The position numbers were made by a program, and so were the translations under genes. Shown piece by piece: positions 17,307 through 26,815 of a stretch of DNA of 64,000 bases (within the stretch, counting starts at the first letter, position 1; each line of letters opens with the position of its first letter). The stretch spans positions 1 to 64,000 of the forward strand of contig NZ_JAMTCG010000006.1 of the NCBI RefSeq assembly GCF_024171725.1, given 5' to 3'. The DNA comes from Williamsia serinedens (GTDB taxonomy: Bacteria > Actinomycetota > Actinomycetes > Mycobacteriales > Mycobacteriaceae). A model generated the notes under the pieces. The model saw only the letters and a program-made list of their open reading frames with translations, made no database searches and was not told the origin of the DNA.

Positions 17307-18746
17307 CTACAGGATCGGCGCGGGGGTGTAGCGCGCGGCGTCGGGGTACTGGGCGGCGAGCCGCCCGACGGCGGCGACGACGTCGGCCACCTGCTGCTCG
17401 GCGGCTCCGATGAAGGCGTGCTTGTCCGCCAGCGCTGCGTCGAGGGCCGCACGGTCGAGCGGGAGGCGGTCGTCGGCGGCGAGGCGGTCGAGAAGGTCCG
17501 GTTCGCGGCCCTCCTCGCGCATCGCCAGCGCGACGGCCACGGCGTTCTCCTTGATCGCCTCGTGCGCGGTCTCGCGTCCGACGCCGGCGCGCACCGCGGC
17601 GATGAGCACCTTCGTGGTCGCGAGGAACGGCAGGTAGCGGTCCAGTTCGTTCGCGATCACCGCCGGGTAGGCACCGAACTCGGCGAGGACCGTCAGGAAC
17701 GTCTCCATCAGCCCATCGACGGCGAAGAACGCGTCGGGCAGGGCGACGCGGCGCACCACCGAGCAGAACACGTCGCCCTCGTTCCATTGCGCCCCAGCGA
17801 GCTCCGCGGTCATCGACGCGTATCCCCGCAGCACCACGGCCAATCCGTTCACCCGCTCGCAGCTGCGCGTGTTCATCTTGTGCGGCATGGCCGAACTGCC
17901 GACCTGACCCGGTTGGAAGCCCTCGGTGACCAGCTCGTGGCCGGCCATCAGCCGGATGGTGTGCGCCATCGACGACGGACCGGCGGCCACCTGCACCAGC
18001 GCGGACACCACGTCGTGGTCGAGCGATCGCGGGTACACCTGACCGACCGACGTCAGAGATCGCGAGAAGCCCAGGTGCGCAGCCACTCTCGACTCCAGCG
18101 ACGCCAGCTTCTCGGTGTCGCCGTCGAACAGGTCGAGCATGTCCTGCGACGTGCCCATCGGACCCTTGATGCCGCGCAGCGGATACCGGCCGATCAGTTC
18201 GCGCAGCCGGGTGAGCGCGATGAGCAGTTCGTCGACAGCGGACGCGAACCGCTTGCCGAGCGTCGTCGCCTGGGCGGCGACGTTGTGGCTGCGACCGGCC
18301 ATCACGATCGACGAGTACTGGGCGGCGCGGTCGGCGAGGCGGGCGGCCACCGCGACACCGTGGGCGTGCACATGCTCGAGCGAGCGCAGGATCTGCAGCT
18401 GCTCGACGTTCTCGGTGAGGTCGCGGCTCGTCATCCCCTTGTGGATGTGTTCGTGGCCGGCGAGCGCGTTGAACTCCTCGATGCGCGCCTTCACGTCGTG
18501 ACGGGTGACGCGCTCCCGCTCGGCGATGGAGGCGAGGTCGACGTCGTCGACGACGCGCTCGTAGTCCTCGATGACCCCGTCGGGGACGTCGACGCCGAGG
18601 TCACGCTGGGCGGTGAGCACCGCGATCCACAGCCGCCGCTCGAGGACGATCTTGTGCTCGGGCGACCACAGGGTCACCAGCTCGGCCGAGGCGTAGCGCC
18701 CGGCCAGGACATCGGTGATGCGCGGCTTGTCAGACACGCGGCTCAT
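17307..18746 (-). CDS. purB: adenylosuccinate lyase
   Basis: A 479-residue fumarase/aspartase-superfamily lyase acting twice in purine synthesis (SAICAR to AICAR, and adenylosuccinate to AMP). The signature loop GSSAMPHKMN is present with its catalytic Ser, as is the HIHKGMTSRDLTEN segment with the catalytic His region. The ATG at 18746 gives the expected N-terminus; an in-frame start 24 bp upstream has no support. It ends 105 bp from the 19-bp repeat array. Confidence 0.96.
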   Translation of the reverse strand: MSRVSDKPRITDVLAGRYASAELVTLWSPEHKIVLERRLWIAVLTAQRDLGVDVPDGVIEDYERVVDDVDLASIAERERVTRHDVKARIEEFNALAGHEHIHKGMTSRDLTENVEQLQILRSLEHVHAHGVAVAARLADRAAQYSSIVMAGRSHNVAAQATTLGKRFASAVDELLIALTRLRELIGRYPLRGIKGPMGTSQDMLDLFDGDTEKLASLESRVAAHLGFSRSLTSVGQVYPRSLDHDVVSALVQVAAGPSSMAHTIRLMAGHELVTEGFQPGQVGSSAMPHKMNTRSCERVNGLAVVLRGYASMTAELAGAQWNEGDVFCSVVRRVALPDAFFAVDGLMETFLTVLAEFGAYPAVIANELDRYLPFLATTKVLIAAVRAGVGRETAHEAIKENAVAVALAMREEGREPDLLDRLAADDRLPLDRAALDAALADKHAFIGAAEQQVADVVAAVGRLAAQYPDAARYTPAPIL

Positions 18747-18786
18747 TCTGCCCCGCCGCGGGCCGGGCACCCCAATCGCGACCGGG

Positions 18787-19377
18787 TCAGCGACCGCTGG
18801 GTGCGAGCGCGTCGACGACGTGGGTCAGCGCCTCGTAGGTCGCGGCGTGCACGTCGTCGACCGAGTCCGACAGGGCACGGACCACCGCACCCTCCTCGAC
18901 CGCCATCAGCTGGGCGATGGACGCGGTCGCCACCGTCCGGCCCGACTTCTCCAGCACCTCGTGGTGCAGCTCGCCGAGCAGCTTGCCCCGGTTGACCAAC
19001 AGCGGGCGTAGACGTGGGAACCGTTGTGCCAGAACGACGGTCTCGCAGCGGGTGGTGAGCAGCTCGCGGTCGTCGCCGACGAAGACGTCGGCGAGGGCCT
19101 CGGCCGTGGCCTCGCAGCCGCGCCGACGTCGGGTGAGATGCGAGGTGCGGTCGCGGATCGCGTCCATGTCGTCGTGACAGACGTGGGACACCGCCTCGAC
19201 GACGAGATCCTCGAGCGACTCGAAGTAGTACGTGGTCGAGGCGAGCGGCAACCCCGCGCGATCGGCGACGGCGCGGTGACGGACGGCGTCAAACCCGCCC
19301 TCCACCAGCAGATCTCCGGCCGCCGCGATGAGACGGGCACGACGTCGCAGACCCTTGGGAGTCGCTGCTGACGTCAT
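18787..19377 (-). CDS. TetR family transcriptional regulator
   Basis: A 196-residue TetR-type regulator. HTH at about 11-55: RRARLIAAAGDLLVEGGFDAVRH, then a recognition helix with LPLASTTYYFESLEDLV. The ligand domain has no recognisable specificity. Two ATGs (19386 and 19377) are possible; neither has a strong Shine-Dalgarno. It lies between the aminotransferase and purB on the same strand. In mycobacteria a TetR gene also lies between the esterase and purB (recalled), so this is probably a conserved neighbour rather than a purine regulator. Confidence 0.85.
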   Translation of the reverse strand: MTSAATPKGLRRRARLIAAAGDLLVEGGFDAVRHRAVADRAGLPLASTTYYFESLEDLVVEAVSHVCHDDMDAIRDRTSHLTRRRRGCEATAEALADVFVGDDRELLTTRCETVVLAQRFPRLRPLLVNRGKLLGELHHEVLEKSGRTVATASIAQLMAVEEGAVVRALSDSVDDVHAATYEALTHVVDALAPSGR

Positions 19378-19472
19378 GGGGGACATGCTGCCAAACCGCG
19401 GGTCACCGGCGACGCGTTTTCGCAGGTCTGATGACCTTCGGCGGCGTGTTGGCCCCGGCCACGCCGGAGCGG

Positions 19473-20663
19473 TCAGCCCCGCGTCAGCACCGGCGCGAGC
19501 AGTTCGAGTCCCCGGGCGATGTCGGAGCGGTCGCCAGCGAAGCTGAGACGGATGGTGCGCGAGCCACGCACGGTGTCGAAATCGACTCCCGGGGCGATCG
19601 CGACACCGGTGGATGCGAGCACCTGCCGGCACCAGGCGAGGCTGTCGTCGGTGACGTGGCCGACGTCGGCGTAGAGGTAGAACGCGCCGTCGGGAGGGGC
19701 GATCTCGGTGACCCCGAGGTCGGCGAGCCCGGCGATCAGCGCATCCCGGTTCGCGGTGTAGCGGGCCACGTGGGCGTCGCACTCGGCGAGCGACACGTCG
19801 TCGAACGCGGCCACCGCGGCGATCTGCGACAGCGTCGGCGGGCAGATGGTGAGGTTCGCGGTGAGGCGTTCGACGGCACGCCGGTACCGCTGCGGCACCA
19901 GCATCCACCCGAGCCGCCACCCGGTCATGCAGAAGTACTTCGACATCGACCCCATGACCACGGCCTCCCGCGAGGTGGACCATGCGCACGACGTCGCCGG
20001 CGCTCCCGGGTGCTCGATGCCGTGGTAGATCTCGTCGGAGATGAGCAGGGTGCCGCGGTCCTCGCACCACCGCGCCAGCGCGGCGAGGTCGTCGGGCGGG
20101 ATGATCGTGCCCGTCGGGTTGGCGGGGCTGGCGACGATGAGGCCCGCCGGCGGTTCGCCGAGCGCGTCGAGCATGTCGACGGTCAGCCGGTAGTCCGCCT
20201 CCGCCCCGCAGTCGAGTTCGACGACCTCGCATCCCAGCGCGCTCAGCGCGTTGCGGTAGGCGGGATATCCCGGGCGCAGCAGCACGACGCGATCGCCGGG
20301 CGAGAACGCGGCCAGGAAGATCAGGGTGAACGCGCCCGACGACCCCGTGGTGACGATGACGTCCGACGCGTTGACGTCGAGTCCGTACCGACGGCGATGG
20401 TGACCGGCGATCGCGCCGCGGATGGCGGCCGTGCCCGACGACTCGGTGTAGCCCAGCAGGTCGGCGTCGATCGCCTCCCGGACCGCGCGCCGCACCGGTT
20501 CCGGCGCCGGCGTCGACGGTTGTCCGGCCGCCAACGAGACCACCTCGAGGCCCGCGTCACGGCGTGCCGCACCGGCGGCGAGCACGTCCATGACGTGGAA
20601 CATCGCGATGTCGGAGCGGGCGGACGGCGCGGGCGCGAGCGGGCCGGGACGCGGGAAGGCCAT
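19473..20663 (-). CDS. PLP-dependent aminotransferase, class I/II
   Basis: A 396-residue fold-type I aminotransferase. The PLP-binding Lys is in SMSKYFCMTGWRLGW, the Asp is in the ISDEIYHGI strand, and the Asn is in SPANPTGT; the C-terminal Arg that holds the substrate carboxylate is in SRTIRLSFA. It resembles aspartate/branched-chain-type aminotransferases of the AspC/AlaA kind, but substrate specificity cannot be read. I chose the ATG at 20663; a GTG three codons earlier is equally possible, and neither shows a clear Shine-Dalgarno. It diverges from the esterase gene with a 98-bp gap. Confidence 0.9.
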   Translation of the reverse strand: MAFPRPGPLAPAPSARSDIAMFHVMDVLAAGAARRDAGLEVVSLAAGQPSTPAPEPVRRAVREAIDADLLGYTESSGTAAIRGAIAGHHRRRYGLDVNASDVIVTTGSSGAFTLIFLAAFSPGDRVVLLRPGYPAYRNALSALGCEVVELDCGAEADYRLTVDMLDALGEPPAGLIVASPANPTGTIIPPDDLAALARWCEDRGTLLISDEIYHGIEHPGAPATSCAWSTSREAVVMGSMSKYFCMTGWRLGWMLVPQRYRRAVERLTANLTICPPTLSQIAAVAAFDDVSLAECDAHVARYTANRDALIAGLADLGVTEIAPPDGAFYLYADVGHVTDDSLAWCRQVLASTGVAIAPGVDFDTVRGSRTIRLSFAGDRSDIARGLELLAPVLTRG

Positions 20664-20761
20664 GGGTCGCACTGTAGGCGAGAGCCGGTATCCTCTGGAC
20701 TCGTCACGAGCCGTTCGACGACGCCCCGCAGGACGTCGTCGGATCCTGCCGGAAGAGGGGT

Positions 20762-21664
20762 ATGCGCGCAGTCGACCGACGCACCGTCCTGGGTGCGGGC
20801 GCCGGGATCGGCGCCCTGCTCGCGCTCGGTGCGTGCAGCCGCGACGACGACGGGACCCCGCGCCGTCAGGCGCAGACGCGCACGCAGGACGAGGTGTCGC
20901 CGGAGTCCACGCCGACCACGACCTCGCGACCGGGTGACCCGGAGCTGATCACCGGCAGTTTCCGCTCGACGAAGATGCTGGGTCGCGAGACGCGCTGGAT
21001 CGTCGCCCGGCCACCGGGCGTCGTCGGGACGCTGCCGGTCGTCGTCGTGCTGCACGCGCTGAACACCGACGAGAAGACCGCGTTCATCTCCAGCCTGCAG
21101 ATGCACCGCTACCTGGCGCAGTCGGTCGCGGCCGGCACGGCGCCGTTCGCGCTGGCCGCCCCGGACACCGGTCGGAACTACTACCACCCGCGGCTCGACG
21201 GGACCGATGCCGCGGCGATGGTCGTCGACGAGTTCCTGCCCATGCTCGCGTCGAACCCCACCCTGGGGCTCTCGACCGAGCGGATCGGCCTGTACGGGTG
21301 GTCGATGGGCGGCTACGGGGCGCTGCGTCTCGGCGCGATCCTCGGCCCGCGTCGCGTGGCGGCGATCGCGGCGAGCTCGCCCGCGCTGTGGGGCGACCCG
21401 CGGACGTTCCCGCCGCGGGCGTTCGACAGTCCCGAGGACTACCGCGCCAACTCCCTGTTCGGCCAGCAGGGTGCGTTCGCGCAGATCCCGCTGCTCATCG
21501 ACATCGGCGCGAGCGACCAGTTCTACCTGTACACGCGGCAGTGGATGGCGGGACTGCACCCGCCCGCGGCGTTCTCGACCTCACCGGGCGGCCACAACAA
21601 CCGGTTCTGGCGCAGCGTCCTGCCCGACCAGATGGCCTTCCTCGGCCGCAACCTCGCCGCCTGA
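20762..21664 (+). CDS. exported lipoprotein esterase, alpha/beta hydrolase (esterase D / Ag85-like)
   Basis: A 300-residue predicted lipoprotein: Arg-rich start (VDRR), hydrophobic stretch, and lipobox LGAC with Cys25, then a Thr/Pro-rich linker. The mature part is an alpha/beta hydrolase with the nucleophile Ser in GWSMGGYG and a late His in GGHNNRFW; the layout resembles antigen-85-type or esterase-D-type proteins. A twin-Arg-like VDRRTVLG suggests Tat export. Likely role: a surface ester hydrolase or acyl transferase, like the exported esterase next to purD in mycobacteria (Rv0774c, recalled). Its stop is 4 bp before a 21-bp repeat array. Confidence 0.85.
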   Translation: MRAVDRRTVLGAGAGIGALLALGACSRDDDGTPRRQAQTRTQDEVSPESTPTTTSRPGDPELITGSFRSTKMLGRETRWIVARPPGVVGTLPVVVVLHALNTDEKTAFISSLQMHRYLAQSVAAGTAPFALAAPDTGRNYYHPRLDGTDAAAMVVDEFLPMLASNPTLGLSTERIGLYGWSMGGYGALRLGAILGPRRVAAIAASSPALWGDPRTFPPRAFDSPEDYRANSLFGQQGAFAQIPLLIDIGASDQFYLYTRQWMAGLHPPAAFSTSPGGHNNRFWRSVLPDQMAFLGRNLAA

Positions 21665-21667
21665 CCT

Positions 21668-21824
21668 CGTTCCCACTGCCCAACGGATCGTTCCTGCTGC
21701 CCAACAGATCGTTCCTGCTGCCCAACAGACGGCGGTTCCCGACGTCGAGTGGGCGGTAACGGACGTCGAGTGGGCGGTAACGGACGTCGACTGGGCGGTT
21801 ACGGACGTCGACTGGGCGGTTCCC
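21668..21824. repeat. 21-bp-period intergenic repeat array between esterase and purD
   Basis: Three units with core CTGCCCAAC (21668-21688, 21689-21709, 21710-21730), then a 10-bp joint, then four opposite-oriented units with core TGGGCGGT (21741-21761, 21762-21782, 21783-21803, 21804-21824). The first two of the last block are identical, and the third and fourth differ by a few bases. The GACGTC that opens each unit is repeated once more and ends in the purD stop codon (21829-21831). Same family as 12911-13022. Confidence 0.88.
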
Positions 21825-21828
21825 GACG

Positions 21829-23085
21829 TCAGGGGATGGTGATACGGCCTTCGAGGGCGGCCAGACCGATGTCGGTGCGGTGGTGCGAGCCGGCGAGACG
21901 GATCCCGGCGACGCGGTCGTAGGCCTGCGCGCGGGCCGCGGCGAGGTCGTCGCCGACGCCGACGACCGCCAGCACCCGACCACCCGACGACACGACCGAC
22001 CCGTCCGCGTCGACCTTCGTCCCCGCGTGCAGCACACCGTCGACGTCGGCGCCGGTGATCGTGTCACCCGTCCGCGGGGTGCCGGGGTAGTTCTCCGCGG
22101 CGACGACGACGGTGACCGCGGATCCCTCGCGCCAGCGCAGGGGGCCGAGCTCGGCGAGACGGCCGGTGGCCGTGGCGTCCAGCGCCTCACCGAGCGGTGA
22201 CTCGAGCAGCGCCAGCACGGCCTGCGTCTCGGGATCGCCGAAGCGACAGTTGAACTCGACGACCGCGGGCCCGTCGGCCCCGATCGCCAGGCCGGCGTAC
22301 AGCAGACCGCTGAACGGGCAACCGCGAGAACTCATCTCGCGCGCGACGGGCTCGACGACGTCGTCGACGATCCGCTGGACCATGGCCTCGGGCAGCCACG
22401 GCAGCGGCGTGTAGGCGCCCATGCCTCCGGTGTTCGGGCCCTGGTCCCCGTCGCCGACGCGCTTGTGGTCCTGCGCGGGCAGGAGCGGGACGACGTCGGT
22501 GCCGTCGACGAGGCAGAACAGCGACACCTCGGGGCCGTCGAGGAACGATTCCAGCAGTACCGGGTGACCAGCTTCGAGCAGGTCGGCGGCGTGCGCGCGG
22601 GCGGCGGCTCGATCGGCCGAGACGACGACCCCCTTGCCGGCGGCGAGTCCGTCGTCCTTGACGACCCACGTCGGGCCGAAGCGGTCGAGCGCCGCGTCGA
22701 GATGTGCTGGGTTGTCGACGATCTCGCTGTGCGCGGTCCGTACGCCCGCAGCGGCCATCACGTCCTTGGCGAACGCCTTCGAGCCCTCGATCCGCGCGGC
22801 GGCTGCGCTCGGACCGAACGTCGCGATCCCCGCCTCCCGCAACGCGTCGGCGACGCCGAGCACCAGGGGGACCTCCGGCCCGACGACCACGAGGTCGGCG
22901 CCGATCTCGCGGGCGAGGGCGACCACGGCGTCCGACGAGGCGACGTCGACGGGATGGTTGGTGGCGATCGAGCGGGTACCGGCATTGCCGGGCGCGACGT
23001 GCAGGTCGTCGACGCCGGGGTCGGCCGTCAGGCCCAGGAGCAGGGCGTGTTCGCGTCCACCGGATCCGATCACCAGAACTCGCAC
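21829..23085 (-). CDS. purD: phosphoribosylamine--glycine ligase
   Basis: A 418-residue GAR synthetase (ATP-grasp), the second step of purine synthesis. The N-terminal [14 protein letters not shown], the ATP-grasp segment [16 protein letters not shown], the Asp/Asn metal ligands in [14 protein letters not shown], and the [10 protein letters not shown] loop are all present. GTG start at 23085 matches the family N-terminus. The stop codon lies at the edge of the 21-bp repeat array. It is the most upstream of the window's five purine genes on the minus strand, but unrelated genes separate them. Confidence 0.97.
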   Translation of the reverse strand: MRVLVIGSGGREHALLLGLTADPGVDDLHVAPGNAGTRSIATNHPVDVASSDAVVALAREIGADLVVVGPEVPLVLGVADALREAGIATFGPSAAAARIEGSKAFAKDVMAAAGVRTAHSEIVDNPAHLDAALDRFGPTWVVKDDGLAAGKGVVVSADRAAARAHAADLLEAGHPVLLESFLDGPEVSLFCLVDGTDVVPLLPAQDHKRVGDGDQGPNTGGMGAYTPLPWLPEAMVQRIVDDVVEPVAREMSSRGCPFSGLLYAGLAIGADGPAVVEFNCRFGDPETQAVLALLESPLGEALDATATGRLAELGPLRWREGSAVTVVVAAENYPGTPRTGDTITGADVDGVLHAGTKVDADGSVVSSGGRVLAVVGVGDDLAAARAQAYDRVAGIRLAGSHHRTDIGLAALEGRITIP

Positions 23086-23116
23086 GGGGGTGGACTCTAC
23101 CGTCGCGTCCCGGGGC

Positions 23117-24364
23117 CTACCCCGACCGCAGGCGCAGGAGGGCCTCGGCGCGGTGCCGGGTCCCGACCGCCTCGTCGACGGCGACGATCCCGACCGGCGC
23201 GACGGCCGCGACGACCAGCGCCCACACCACCGACATCCCGGCGGCCGCGGCCGCGACGGCCACGCCGAGGATCACCAGCCCGGCCAGTGTCAGCGCGGCG
23301 TTGAGGACGTCGAACTCGACCAGGTACGAGTACGTGAGGGTGAGCATCACGAAGTAGACGGCCAGGGGCACGGCCACCGCCGCCACGGCCACCTCGGCCC
23401 CGATGTCCGCGTGGTGTTCGAGGTACAGGGCCGCGACGTGCAGTCCGGCACCGACGGCCGCGATCGCCATGAACACCAGGATGTGCGAGTACCCCCAGGC
23501 GAAGCACTTGGACCGGTCGGCCTCCAGCGCGTCCCCGGCGGGCACGACAAAGTAGATCCACCACAGCGAGAACGTGATCGCCACCCCCGCGAGGCCCAGC
23601 ACAGCCGTCTCGACGGTCCAGCCCTGCTCCGCGATCACCGACTGCAGCGCGACCGCCGTCCCGACGATCCCCTCCCCCAGGGTGATGATCGCGAGCAGTC
23701 CGTACCGCTCGGCGATGTGGTGCGGGTGCCACGGGGTCGGCATGCGCCGTTCGGCCACGAACGGCCCTGCCAGCTCGACGCCCACCAGCACGACGGTCGC
23801 GATCGCGGTCGGGAGCAACGACATCTCGAGGACGATGACGACCACCCATCCGACCTGGGCGACGAGGATCGCGGCGGCGTACGTCAGGCAGGTGCGGCGG
23901 TACTGCTCACTCTGCGACGCGGCCCGCAGCCACTGCACCAGCATCGCCACACGCATCACGACGTACCCGAGCACCAGGACGCGGTTGTCGAGGTGGTCCC
24001 CGGAGTCCAGCGACTCGAACACCGGCGCGATGCCCAGCGACAGGACGAGCACCCCGCCCATCTGCACCATCGTCACCACGCGGAACACCCAGTCGTCGGT
24101 GTCGAAGGCGGAGGCGAACCAGGAGAAGTTGATCCAGGCCCAGATCGTCGCGAACGAGGAGAAGAGGAATCCTGCGACCGCTGTGCGGTAGTGCCCCTCG
24201 GCGAGGTACTCCGCCACCTGCACGCCGGCGACGGAGAACGCCACGACGAACGTCAGGTCGAAGAACAGTTCCAGGTCCGACGCCGTCCGACCGTCCTCGT
24301 GGTGATCGCGGCCGGTCATGCGACGGATCCGGTGCGCCACCGAGGGCACGGTTCCAGCGGTCAT
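23117..24364 (-). CDS. low temperature requirement protein A (LtrA) family membrane protein
   Basis: A 415-residue polytopic membrane protein with about 12 hydrophobic segments. The start of the conserved region, [16 protein letters not shown], is the LtrA signature, and the later [20 protein letters not shown] stretch is also characteristic. LtrA was first linked to growth in the cold in Listeria; its molecular function is unknown. GGGAGG precedes the ATG at 24364; a second ATG 15 codons in is possible. A GC hairpin follows in the upstream region (24400-24414). Confidence 0.88.
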   Translation of the reverse strand: MTAGTVPSVAHRIRRMTGRDHHEDGRTASDLELFFDLTFVVAFSVAGVQVAEYLAEGHYRTAVAGFLFSSFATIWAWINFSWFASAFDTDDWVFRVVTMVQMGGVLVLSLGIAPVFESLDSGDHLDNRVLVLGYVVMRVAMLVQWLRAASQSEQYRRTCLTYAAAILVAQVGWVVVIVLEMSLLPTAIATVVLVGVELAGPFVAERRMPTPWHPHHIAERYGLLAIITLGEGIVGTAVALQSVIAEQGWTVETAVLGLAGVAITFSLWWIYFVVPAGDALEADRSKCFAWGYSHILVFMAIAAVGAGLHVAALYLEHHADIGAEVAVAAVAVPLAVYFVMLTLTYSYLVEFDVLNAALTLAGLVILGVAVAAAAAGMSVVWALVVAAVAPVGIVAVDEAVGTRHRAEALLRLRSG

Positions 24365-24399
24365 GGGTCCTCCCGGTCAAAGACGTCGCGTCGACGATC

Positions 24400-24414
24400 G
24401 GGGGCCGAGCCCCC
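24400..24414. other. short GC hairpin in upstream region of ltrA-like gene
   Basis: GGGGGC-CGA-GCCCCC is a perfect 6-bp stem, 35 bp upstream of the LtrA start, in the 267-bp gap 24365-24631. It might be a leader structure or the end of transcripts from the left. Nothing else in this gap is recognisable; a short open frame through it has no family features and no Shine-Dalgarno. Confidence 0.3.
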
Positions 24415-24631
24415 GGGTGACCGTATAGCGGACGACCGCGCGGCGCGGATCAGACCGCGGCGGAGGGAGCCTCGGGGTGGCACGTCGACGCGGCGGCGCA
24501 CAGCGCTGCCGTGTCGAGGCGGAACGACCGCCGCCACCGCCACACGCGCGACCAGCGGGACCAGGACATGCCGACCACCCTGGCGCGGCCGGACGGGTGG
24601 CACCAGGGTTGGCGTCAGCGTGATCGCAGCA

Positions 24632-25120
24632 TCAGGCGACGACGCGTGCGACGAAGGCCGCGATGTTCTCCCGGACCCGGGCGATCTTGCTGTCGACGTC
24701 GAGGTCGTCGCGGTACTGCTTGCCCAGCGACGGTGTCCGAGTCCCCCGCGCGTAGGCCGGGCAGGCGAGGTCGGAGCAGATGTAGGCGCCGACCGAGTCG
24801 CCCTTGCGGCCCGCGGCCCCGGCCTTCGCGGCCGTCATGAGCGCGACACCGCCCGACGGGTGGGTGGTCTGACAGATGGTGCACATCTGGGCGCGTCGCG
24901 AGGAGCCGGATGCGTGCCGCAGAGCGACGCCTGTCACGCCGTCGTCGCCGGGAACCACGACGTAGGAGCGCCCCGCGAAGGTGGCGTCGGACCAGCCGAG
25001 GAAGTCGAGCGCGTCCCAGTCGAGGGAGTCGAGATCCGACGGGACCGACATGCGCTTGGCGTCGCCCTTGGAACAGTTGACGAACGACGACCGGATCTCG
25101 GCCTCGGACAGCGGGAGCAT
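24632..25120 (-). CDS. FBP-domain (FusB-like zinc finger, EF-G-binding) protein
   Basis: A 162-residue protein with the FBP / treble-clef architecture. A four-Cys zinc site is visible: Cys80 and Cys83 in MCTICQ, Cys115 and Cys120 in YICSDLACPAY. The N-terminal part (SFVNCSKGDAKRM) also fits. In staphylococcal FusB/FusC this fold binds EF-G and releases it from fusidic-acid-stalled ribosomes; actinobacterial members are untested and may act in ribosome recycling. ATG at 25120, divergent from the StyA-like gene with a 197-bp gap that contains both promoters. Confidence 0.82.
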   Translation of the reverse strand: MLPLSEAEIRSSFVNCSKGDAKRMSVPSDLDSLDWDALDFLGWSDATFAGRSYVVVPGDDGVTGVALRHASGSSRRAQMCTICQTTHPSGGVALMTAAKAGAAGRKGDSVGAYICSDLACPAYARGTRTPSLGKQYRDDLDVDSKIARVRENIAAFVARVVA

Positions 25121-25317
25121 GGTCTTTCCTCACACGACGGGACACCGTCGTCCGACGGTGCGCGGACGACGCTATCGGCGCGGCCCTGAGCACCACAAAG
25201 GGATTTTCGTCGCCGGCGGGCCGCCTTGCGTTCATCGGACGCCAAACCCTTCTGCCCGGCCCCGCACCGCGACACCGTGGGCGGCGTCAGTTCACTTTCT
25301 TGGGCAGGAGAACACAC

Positions 25318-26673
25318 ATGGCATCCACCACCCGATCCGCCGCGGTGATCGGCGCCGGGATCGCCGGGACCACAGCGGCTCTCGGCCTCGTCGACGCCGG
25401 GTTCGACGTCACGCTGTACAGCGACCGCGACCGGAGGTCGCTGCGTGACGACGTCCCGCCGACCGGCACGGCCGTCCTCTTCGGCAAGTCGAAGGACTAC
25501 GACGCCTCCATCATCGAGGACCTGTACTCCGTCGGGAACACCAGCGGGATCAGTGCGCGGCTGTACGCCGGGGACGGCGCCGACCGCGCCCAGGTGTTGG
25601 AGTTCAACCCCGACTTCCACTACGACACGCAGGCCGTCGACGTCCGTCTGCGCTCCGACGACCGGCTCGGCCGGTTCCTGGAGCGCGGCGGCAGGTTCGA
25701 GGTGCGGTCCGTCGACCCGACGGTGCTCGACGAGATCGCCGGGTCGCACGACCTGACGCTCGTCGCGACCGGCAAGGGTGGTCTCGCGCAGCTCTTCGGC
25801 GTCGACGAGTCCCGAACCGTGTACGACCGGCCGCAGCGCCACCTGCTCCAGATCGTCCTGAAGGGACTCGACCAGGGCGAGGACGTGTTCGCCTACCGCA
25901 ACCGCGAGGGTGGCAAGCACGACCTCTACAACCTCGACGCCGACAACGGCGAGGCGTGGCTCGGTCCGTACCTCCACAAGGACGAGGGCGTCACCTGGGC
26001 GTTCCTCGGTTTCGCGAAGCCCGAGGGCCAGTGGGTCGACCGATTCGCCGGCGCGACCGACCGCGAGTCGGCGCGACAGATCGTGCTCGATCTCTACCGC
26101 GACTACTTCCCGCACGACCTCCCCGAGGTCGAGAAGCTCGAGATCGTCGAGTCCGACGAGAAGTCATGGGCGAAGGGCGCGGTCACGCCGGTCGTCCGCA
26201 ATGCGACGGCCACCACCGCGAGCGGTCACGTCGTCGCGGCGATCGGTGACACGGCCATCGCCGTCGATCCCGTCGCGGGCCAGGGCGCGCAGAACGCACT
26301 GGTGCAGGTGTCCGAGCTGGTGAGAGCGGCTGCCGCGCACGACGGCCCGTTCACCGCGGACTGGCTGTCGGAGCGGTTCGAGGAGTTCTGGGAGCTGCGC
26401 GGACACGCGGCCGTCGAGGTCACGCGCCTGTTCCTCGGACACCCCGACTACGCGGAGCACCTCGAGCTCGCGTTCCCCGCGGCCGCGGTCAACACCGACA
26501 TCGCGTCGGCGCTGTTCGGGCTGCTGTCGGACCCGAACCCGTTGCTGACCTTGAAGACCCGCGACGACATCCTCGGCTTCATCTCCGCCGTCGCCGGCGA
26601 GCCCGCCGAGGACGTCCTGGCGAAGTTCAGTCCCGCAGGCGACTTCACGCGCGCGGAGCCGGTCCCGGCCTGA
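25318..26673 (+). CDS. styrene/indole monooxygenase-like (StyA-type) FAD flavoprotein
   Basis: A 451-residue group E-type flavoprotein monooxygenase. The N-terminal Rossmann motif GAGIAG is at about residues 14-19, followed by the LYSDRD strand; the late GDTAIAVDPVAGQGAQNAL segment is the FAD-ribityl motif of this class. StyA epoxidises styrene or indole using FADH2 from a separate reductase, StyB. No StyB-type reductase is nearby and no fusion is present, so it is an orphan oxygenase. AGGAGAA precedes the ATG at 25318. A strong hairpin terminator follows. Confidence 0.82.
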   Translation: MASTTRSAAVIGAGIAGTTAALGLVDAGFDVTLYSDRDRRSLRDDVPPTGTAVLFGKSKDYDASIIEDLYSVGNTSGISARLYAGDGADRAQVLEFNPDFHYDTQAVDVRLRSDDRLGRFLERGGRFEVRSVDPTVLDEIAGSHDLTLVATGKGGLAQLFGVDESRTVYDRPQRHLLQIVLKGLDQGEDVFAYRNREGGKHDLYNLDADNGEAWLGPYLHKDEGVTWAFLGFAKPEGQWVDRFAGATDRESARQIVLDLYRDYFPHDLPEVEKLEIVESDEKSWAKGAVTPVVRNATATTASGHVVAAIGDTAIAVDPVAGQGAQNALVQVSELVRAAAAHDGPFTADWLSERFEEFWELRGHAAVEVTRLFLGHPDYAEHLELAFPAAAVNTDIASALFGLLSDPNPLLTLKTRDDILGFISAVAGEPAEDVLAKFSPAGDFTRAEPVPA

Positions 26674-26688
26674 GCTCTCCCCTCACGC

Positions 26689-26724
26689 ACACCGCCCGCG
26701 ACGAGCAATCGTCGCGGGCGGTGT
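26689..26724 (+). terminator. hairpin terminator after StyA-like gene
   Basis: A perfect 16-bp stem (ACACCGCCCGCGACGA and its complement) with a GCAA tetraloop, 15 bp after the stop. It is one of the strongest hairpins in the window and is symmetrical, so it could also stop transcripts of the convergent luciferase-like gene. Confidence 0.85.
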
Positions 26725-26781
26725 CGTGTGCACGGTCGATGGGAAGTACTGCACGTGCGACGGGATCTGGTGCACGCTCGG

Positions 26782-26809
26782 GGCAGTAGGCAGTAGGCAG
26801 TAGGCAGTG
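26782..26809. repeat. four tandem copies of a 7-bp unit
   Basis: GGCAGTA is repeated three times exactly and a fourth time as GGCAGTG, ending 6 bp before the stop codon of the convergent luciferase-like gene (26816). Copy number could vary by replication slippage. It lies in the 3' untranslated region, so it would not change a protein. Confidence 0.8.
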
Positions 26810-26815
26810 AGGCGG

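Noticed and set aside
21662-21842. Repeat-encoded peptides (LPNRSFL and VEWAVTD blocks) as a C-terminal extension of the esterase
   Set aside because: The esterase has its own stop at 21662-21664. The 21-bp period is a multiple of three, so any frame looks repetitive.
8436-23085. A single purine operon
   Set aside because: The purine genes share a strand, but plus-strand genes, repeat arrays and unrelated genes separate them; only purS-purQ are coupled to each other, and purC to ptrB.
24365-24631. A small coding gene in the gap before the ltrA-like gene
   Set aside because: A short open frame has no family features or Shine-Dalgarno; only a GC hairpin is visible.
22634-25189. Very long open frame (851 codons, plus strand) opposite purD and the ltrA-like gene
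   Set aside because: Arg/His/Gly-rich shadow frame of high-GC coding DNA; no family motif, no Shine-Dalgarno, and it covers well-supported genes.
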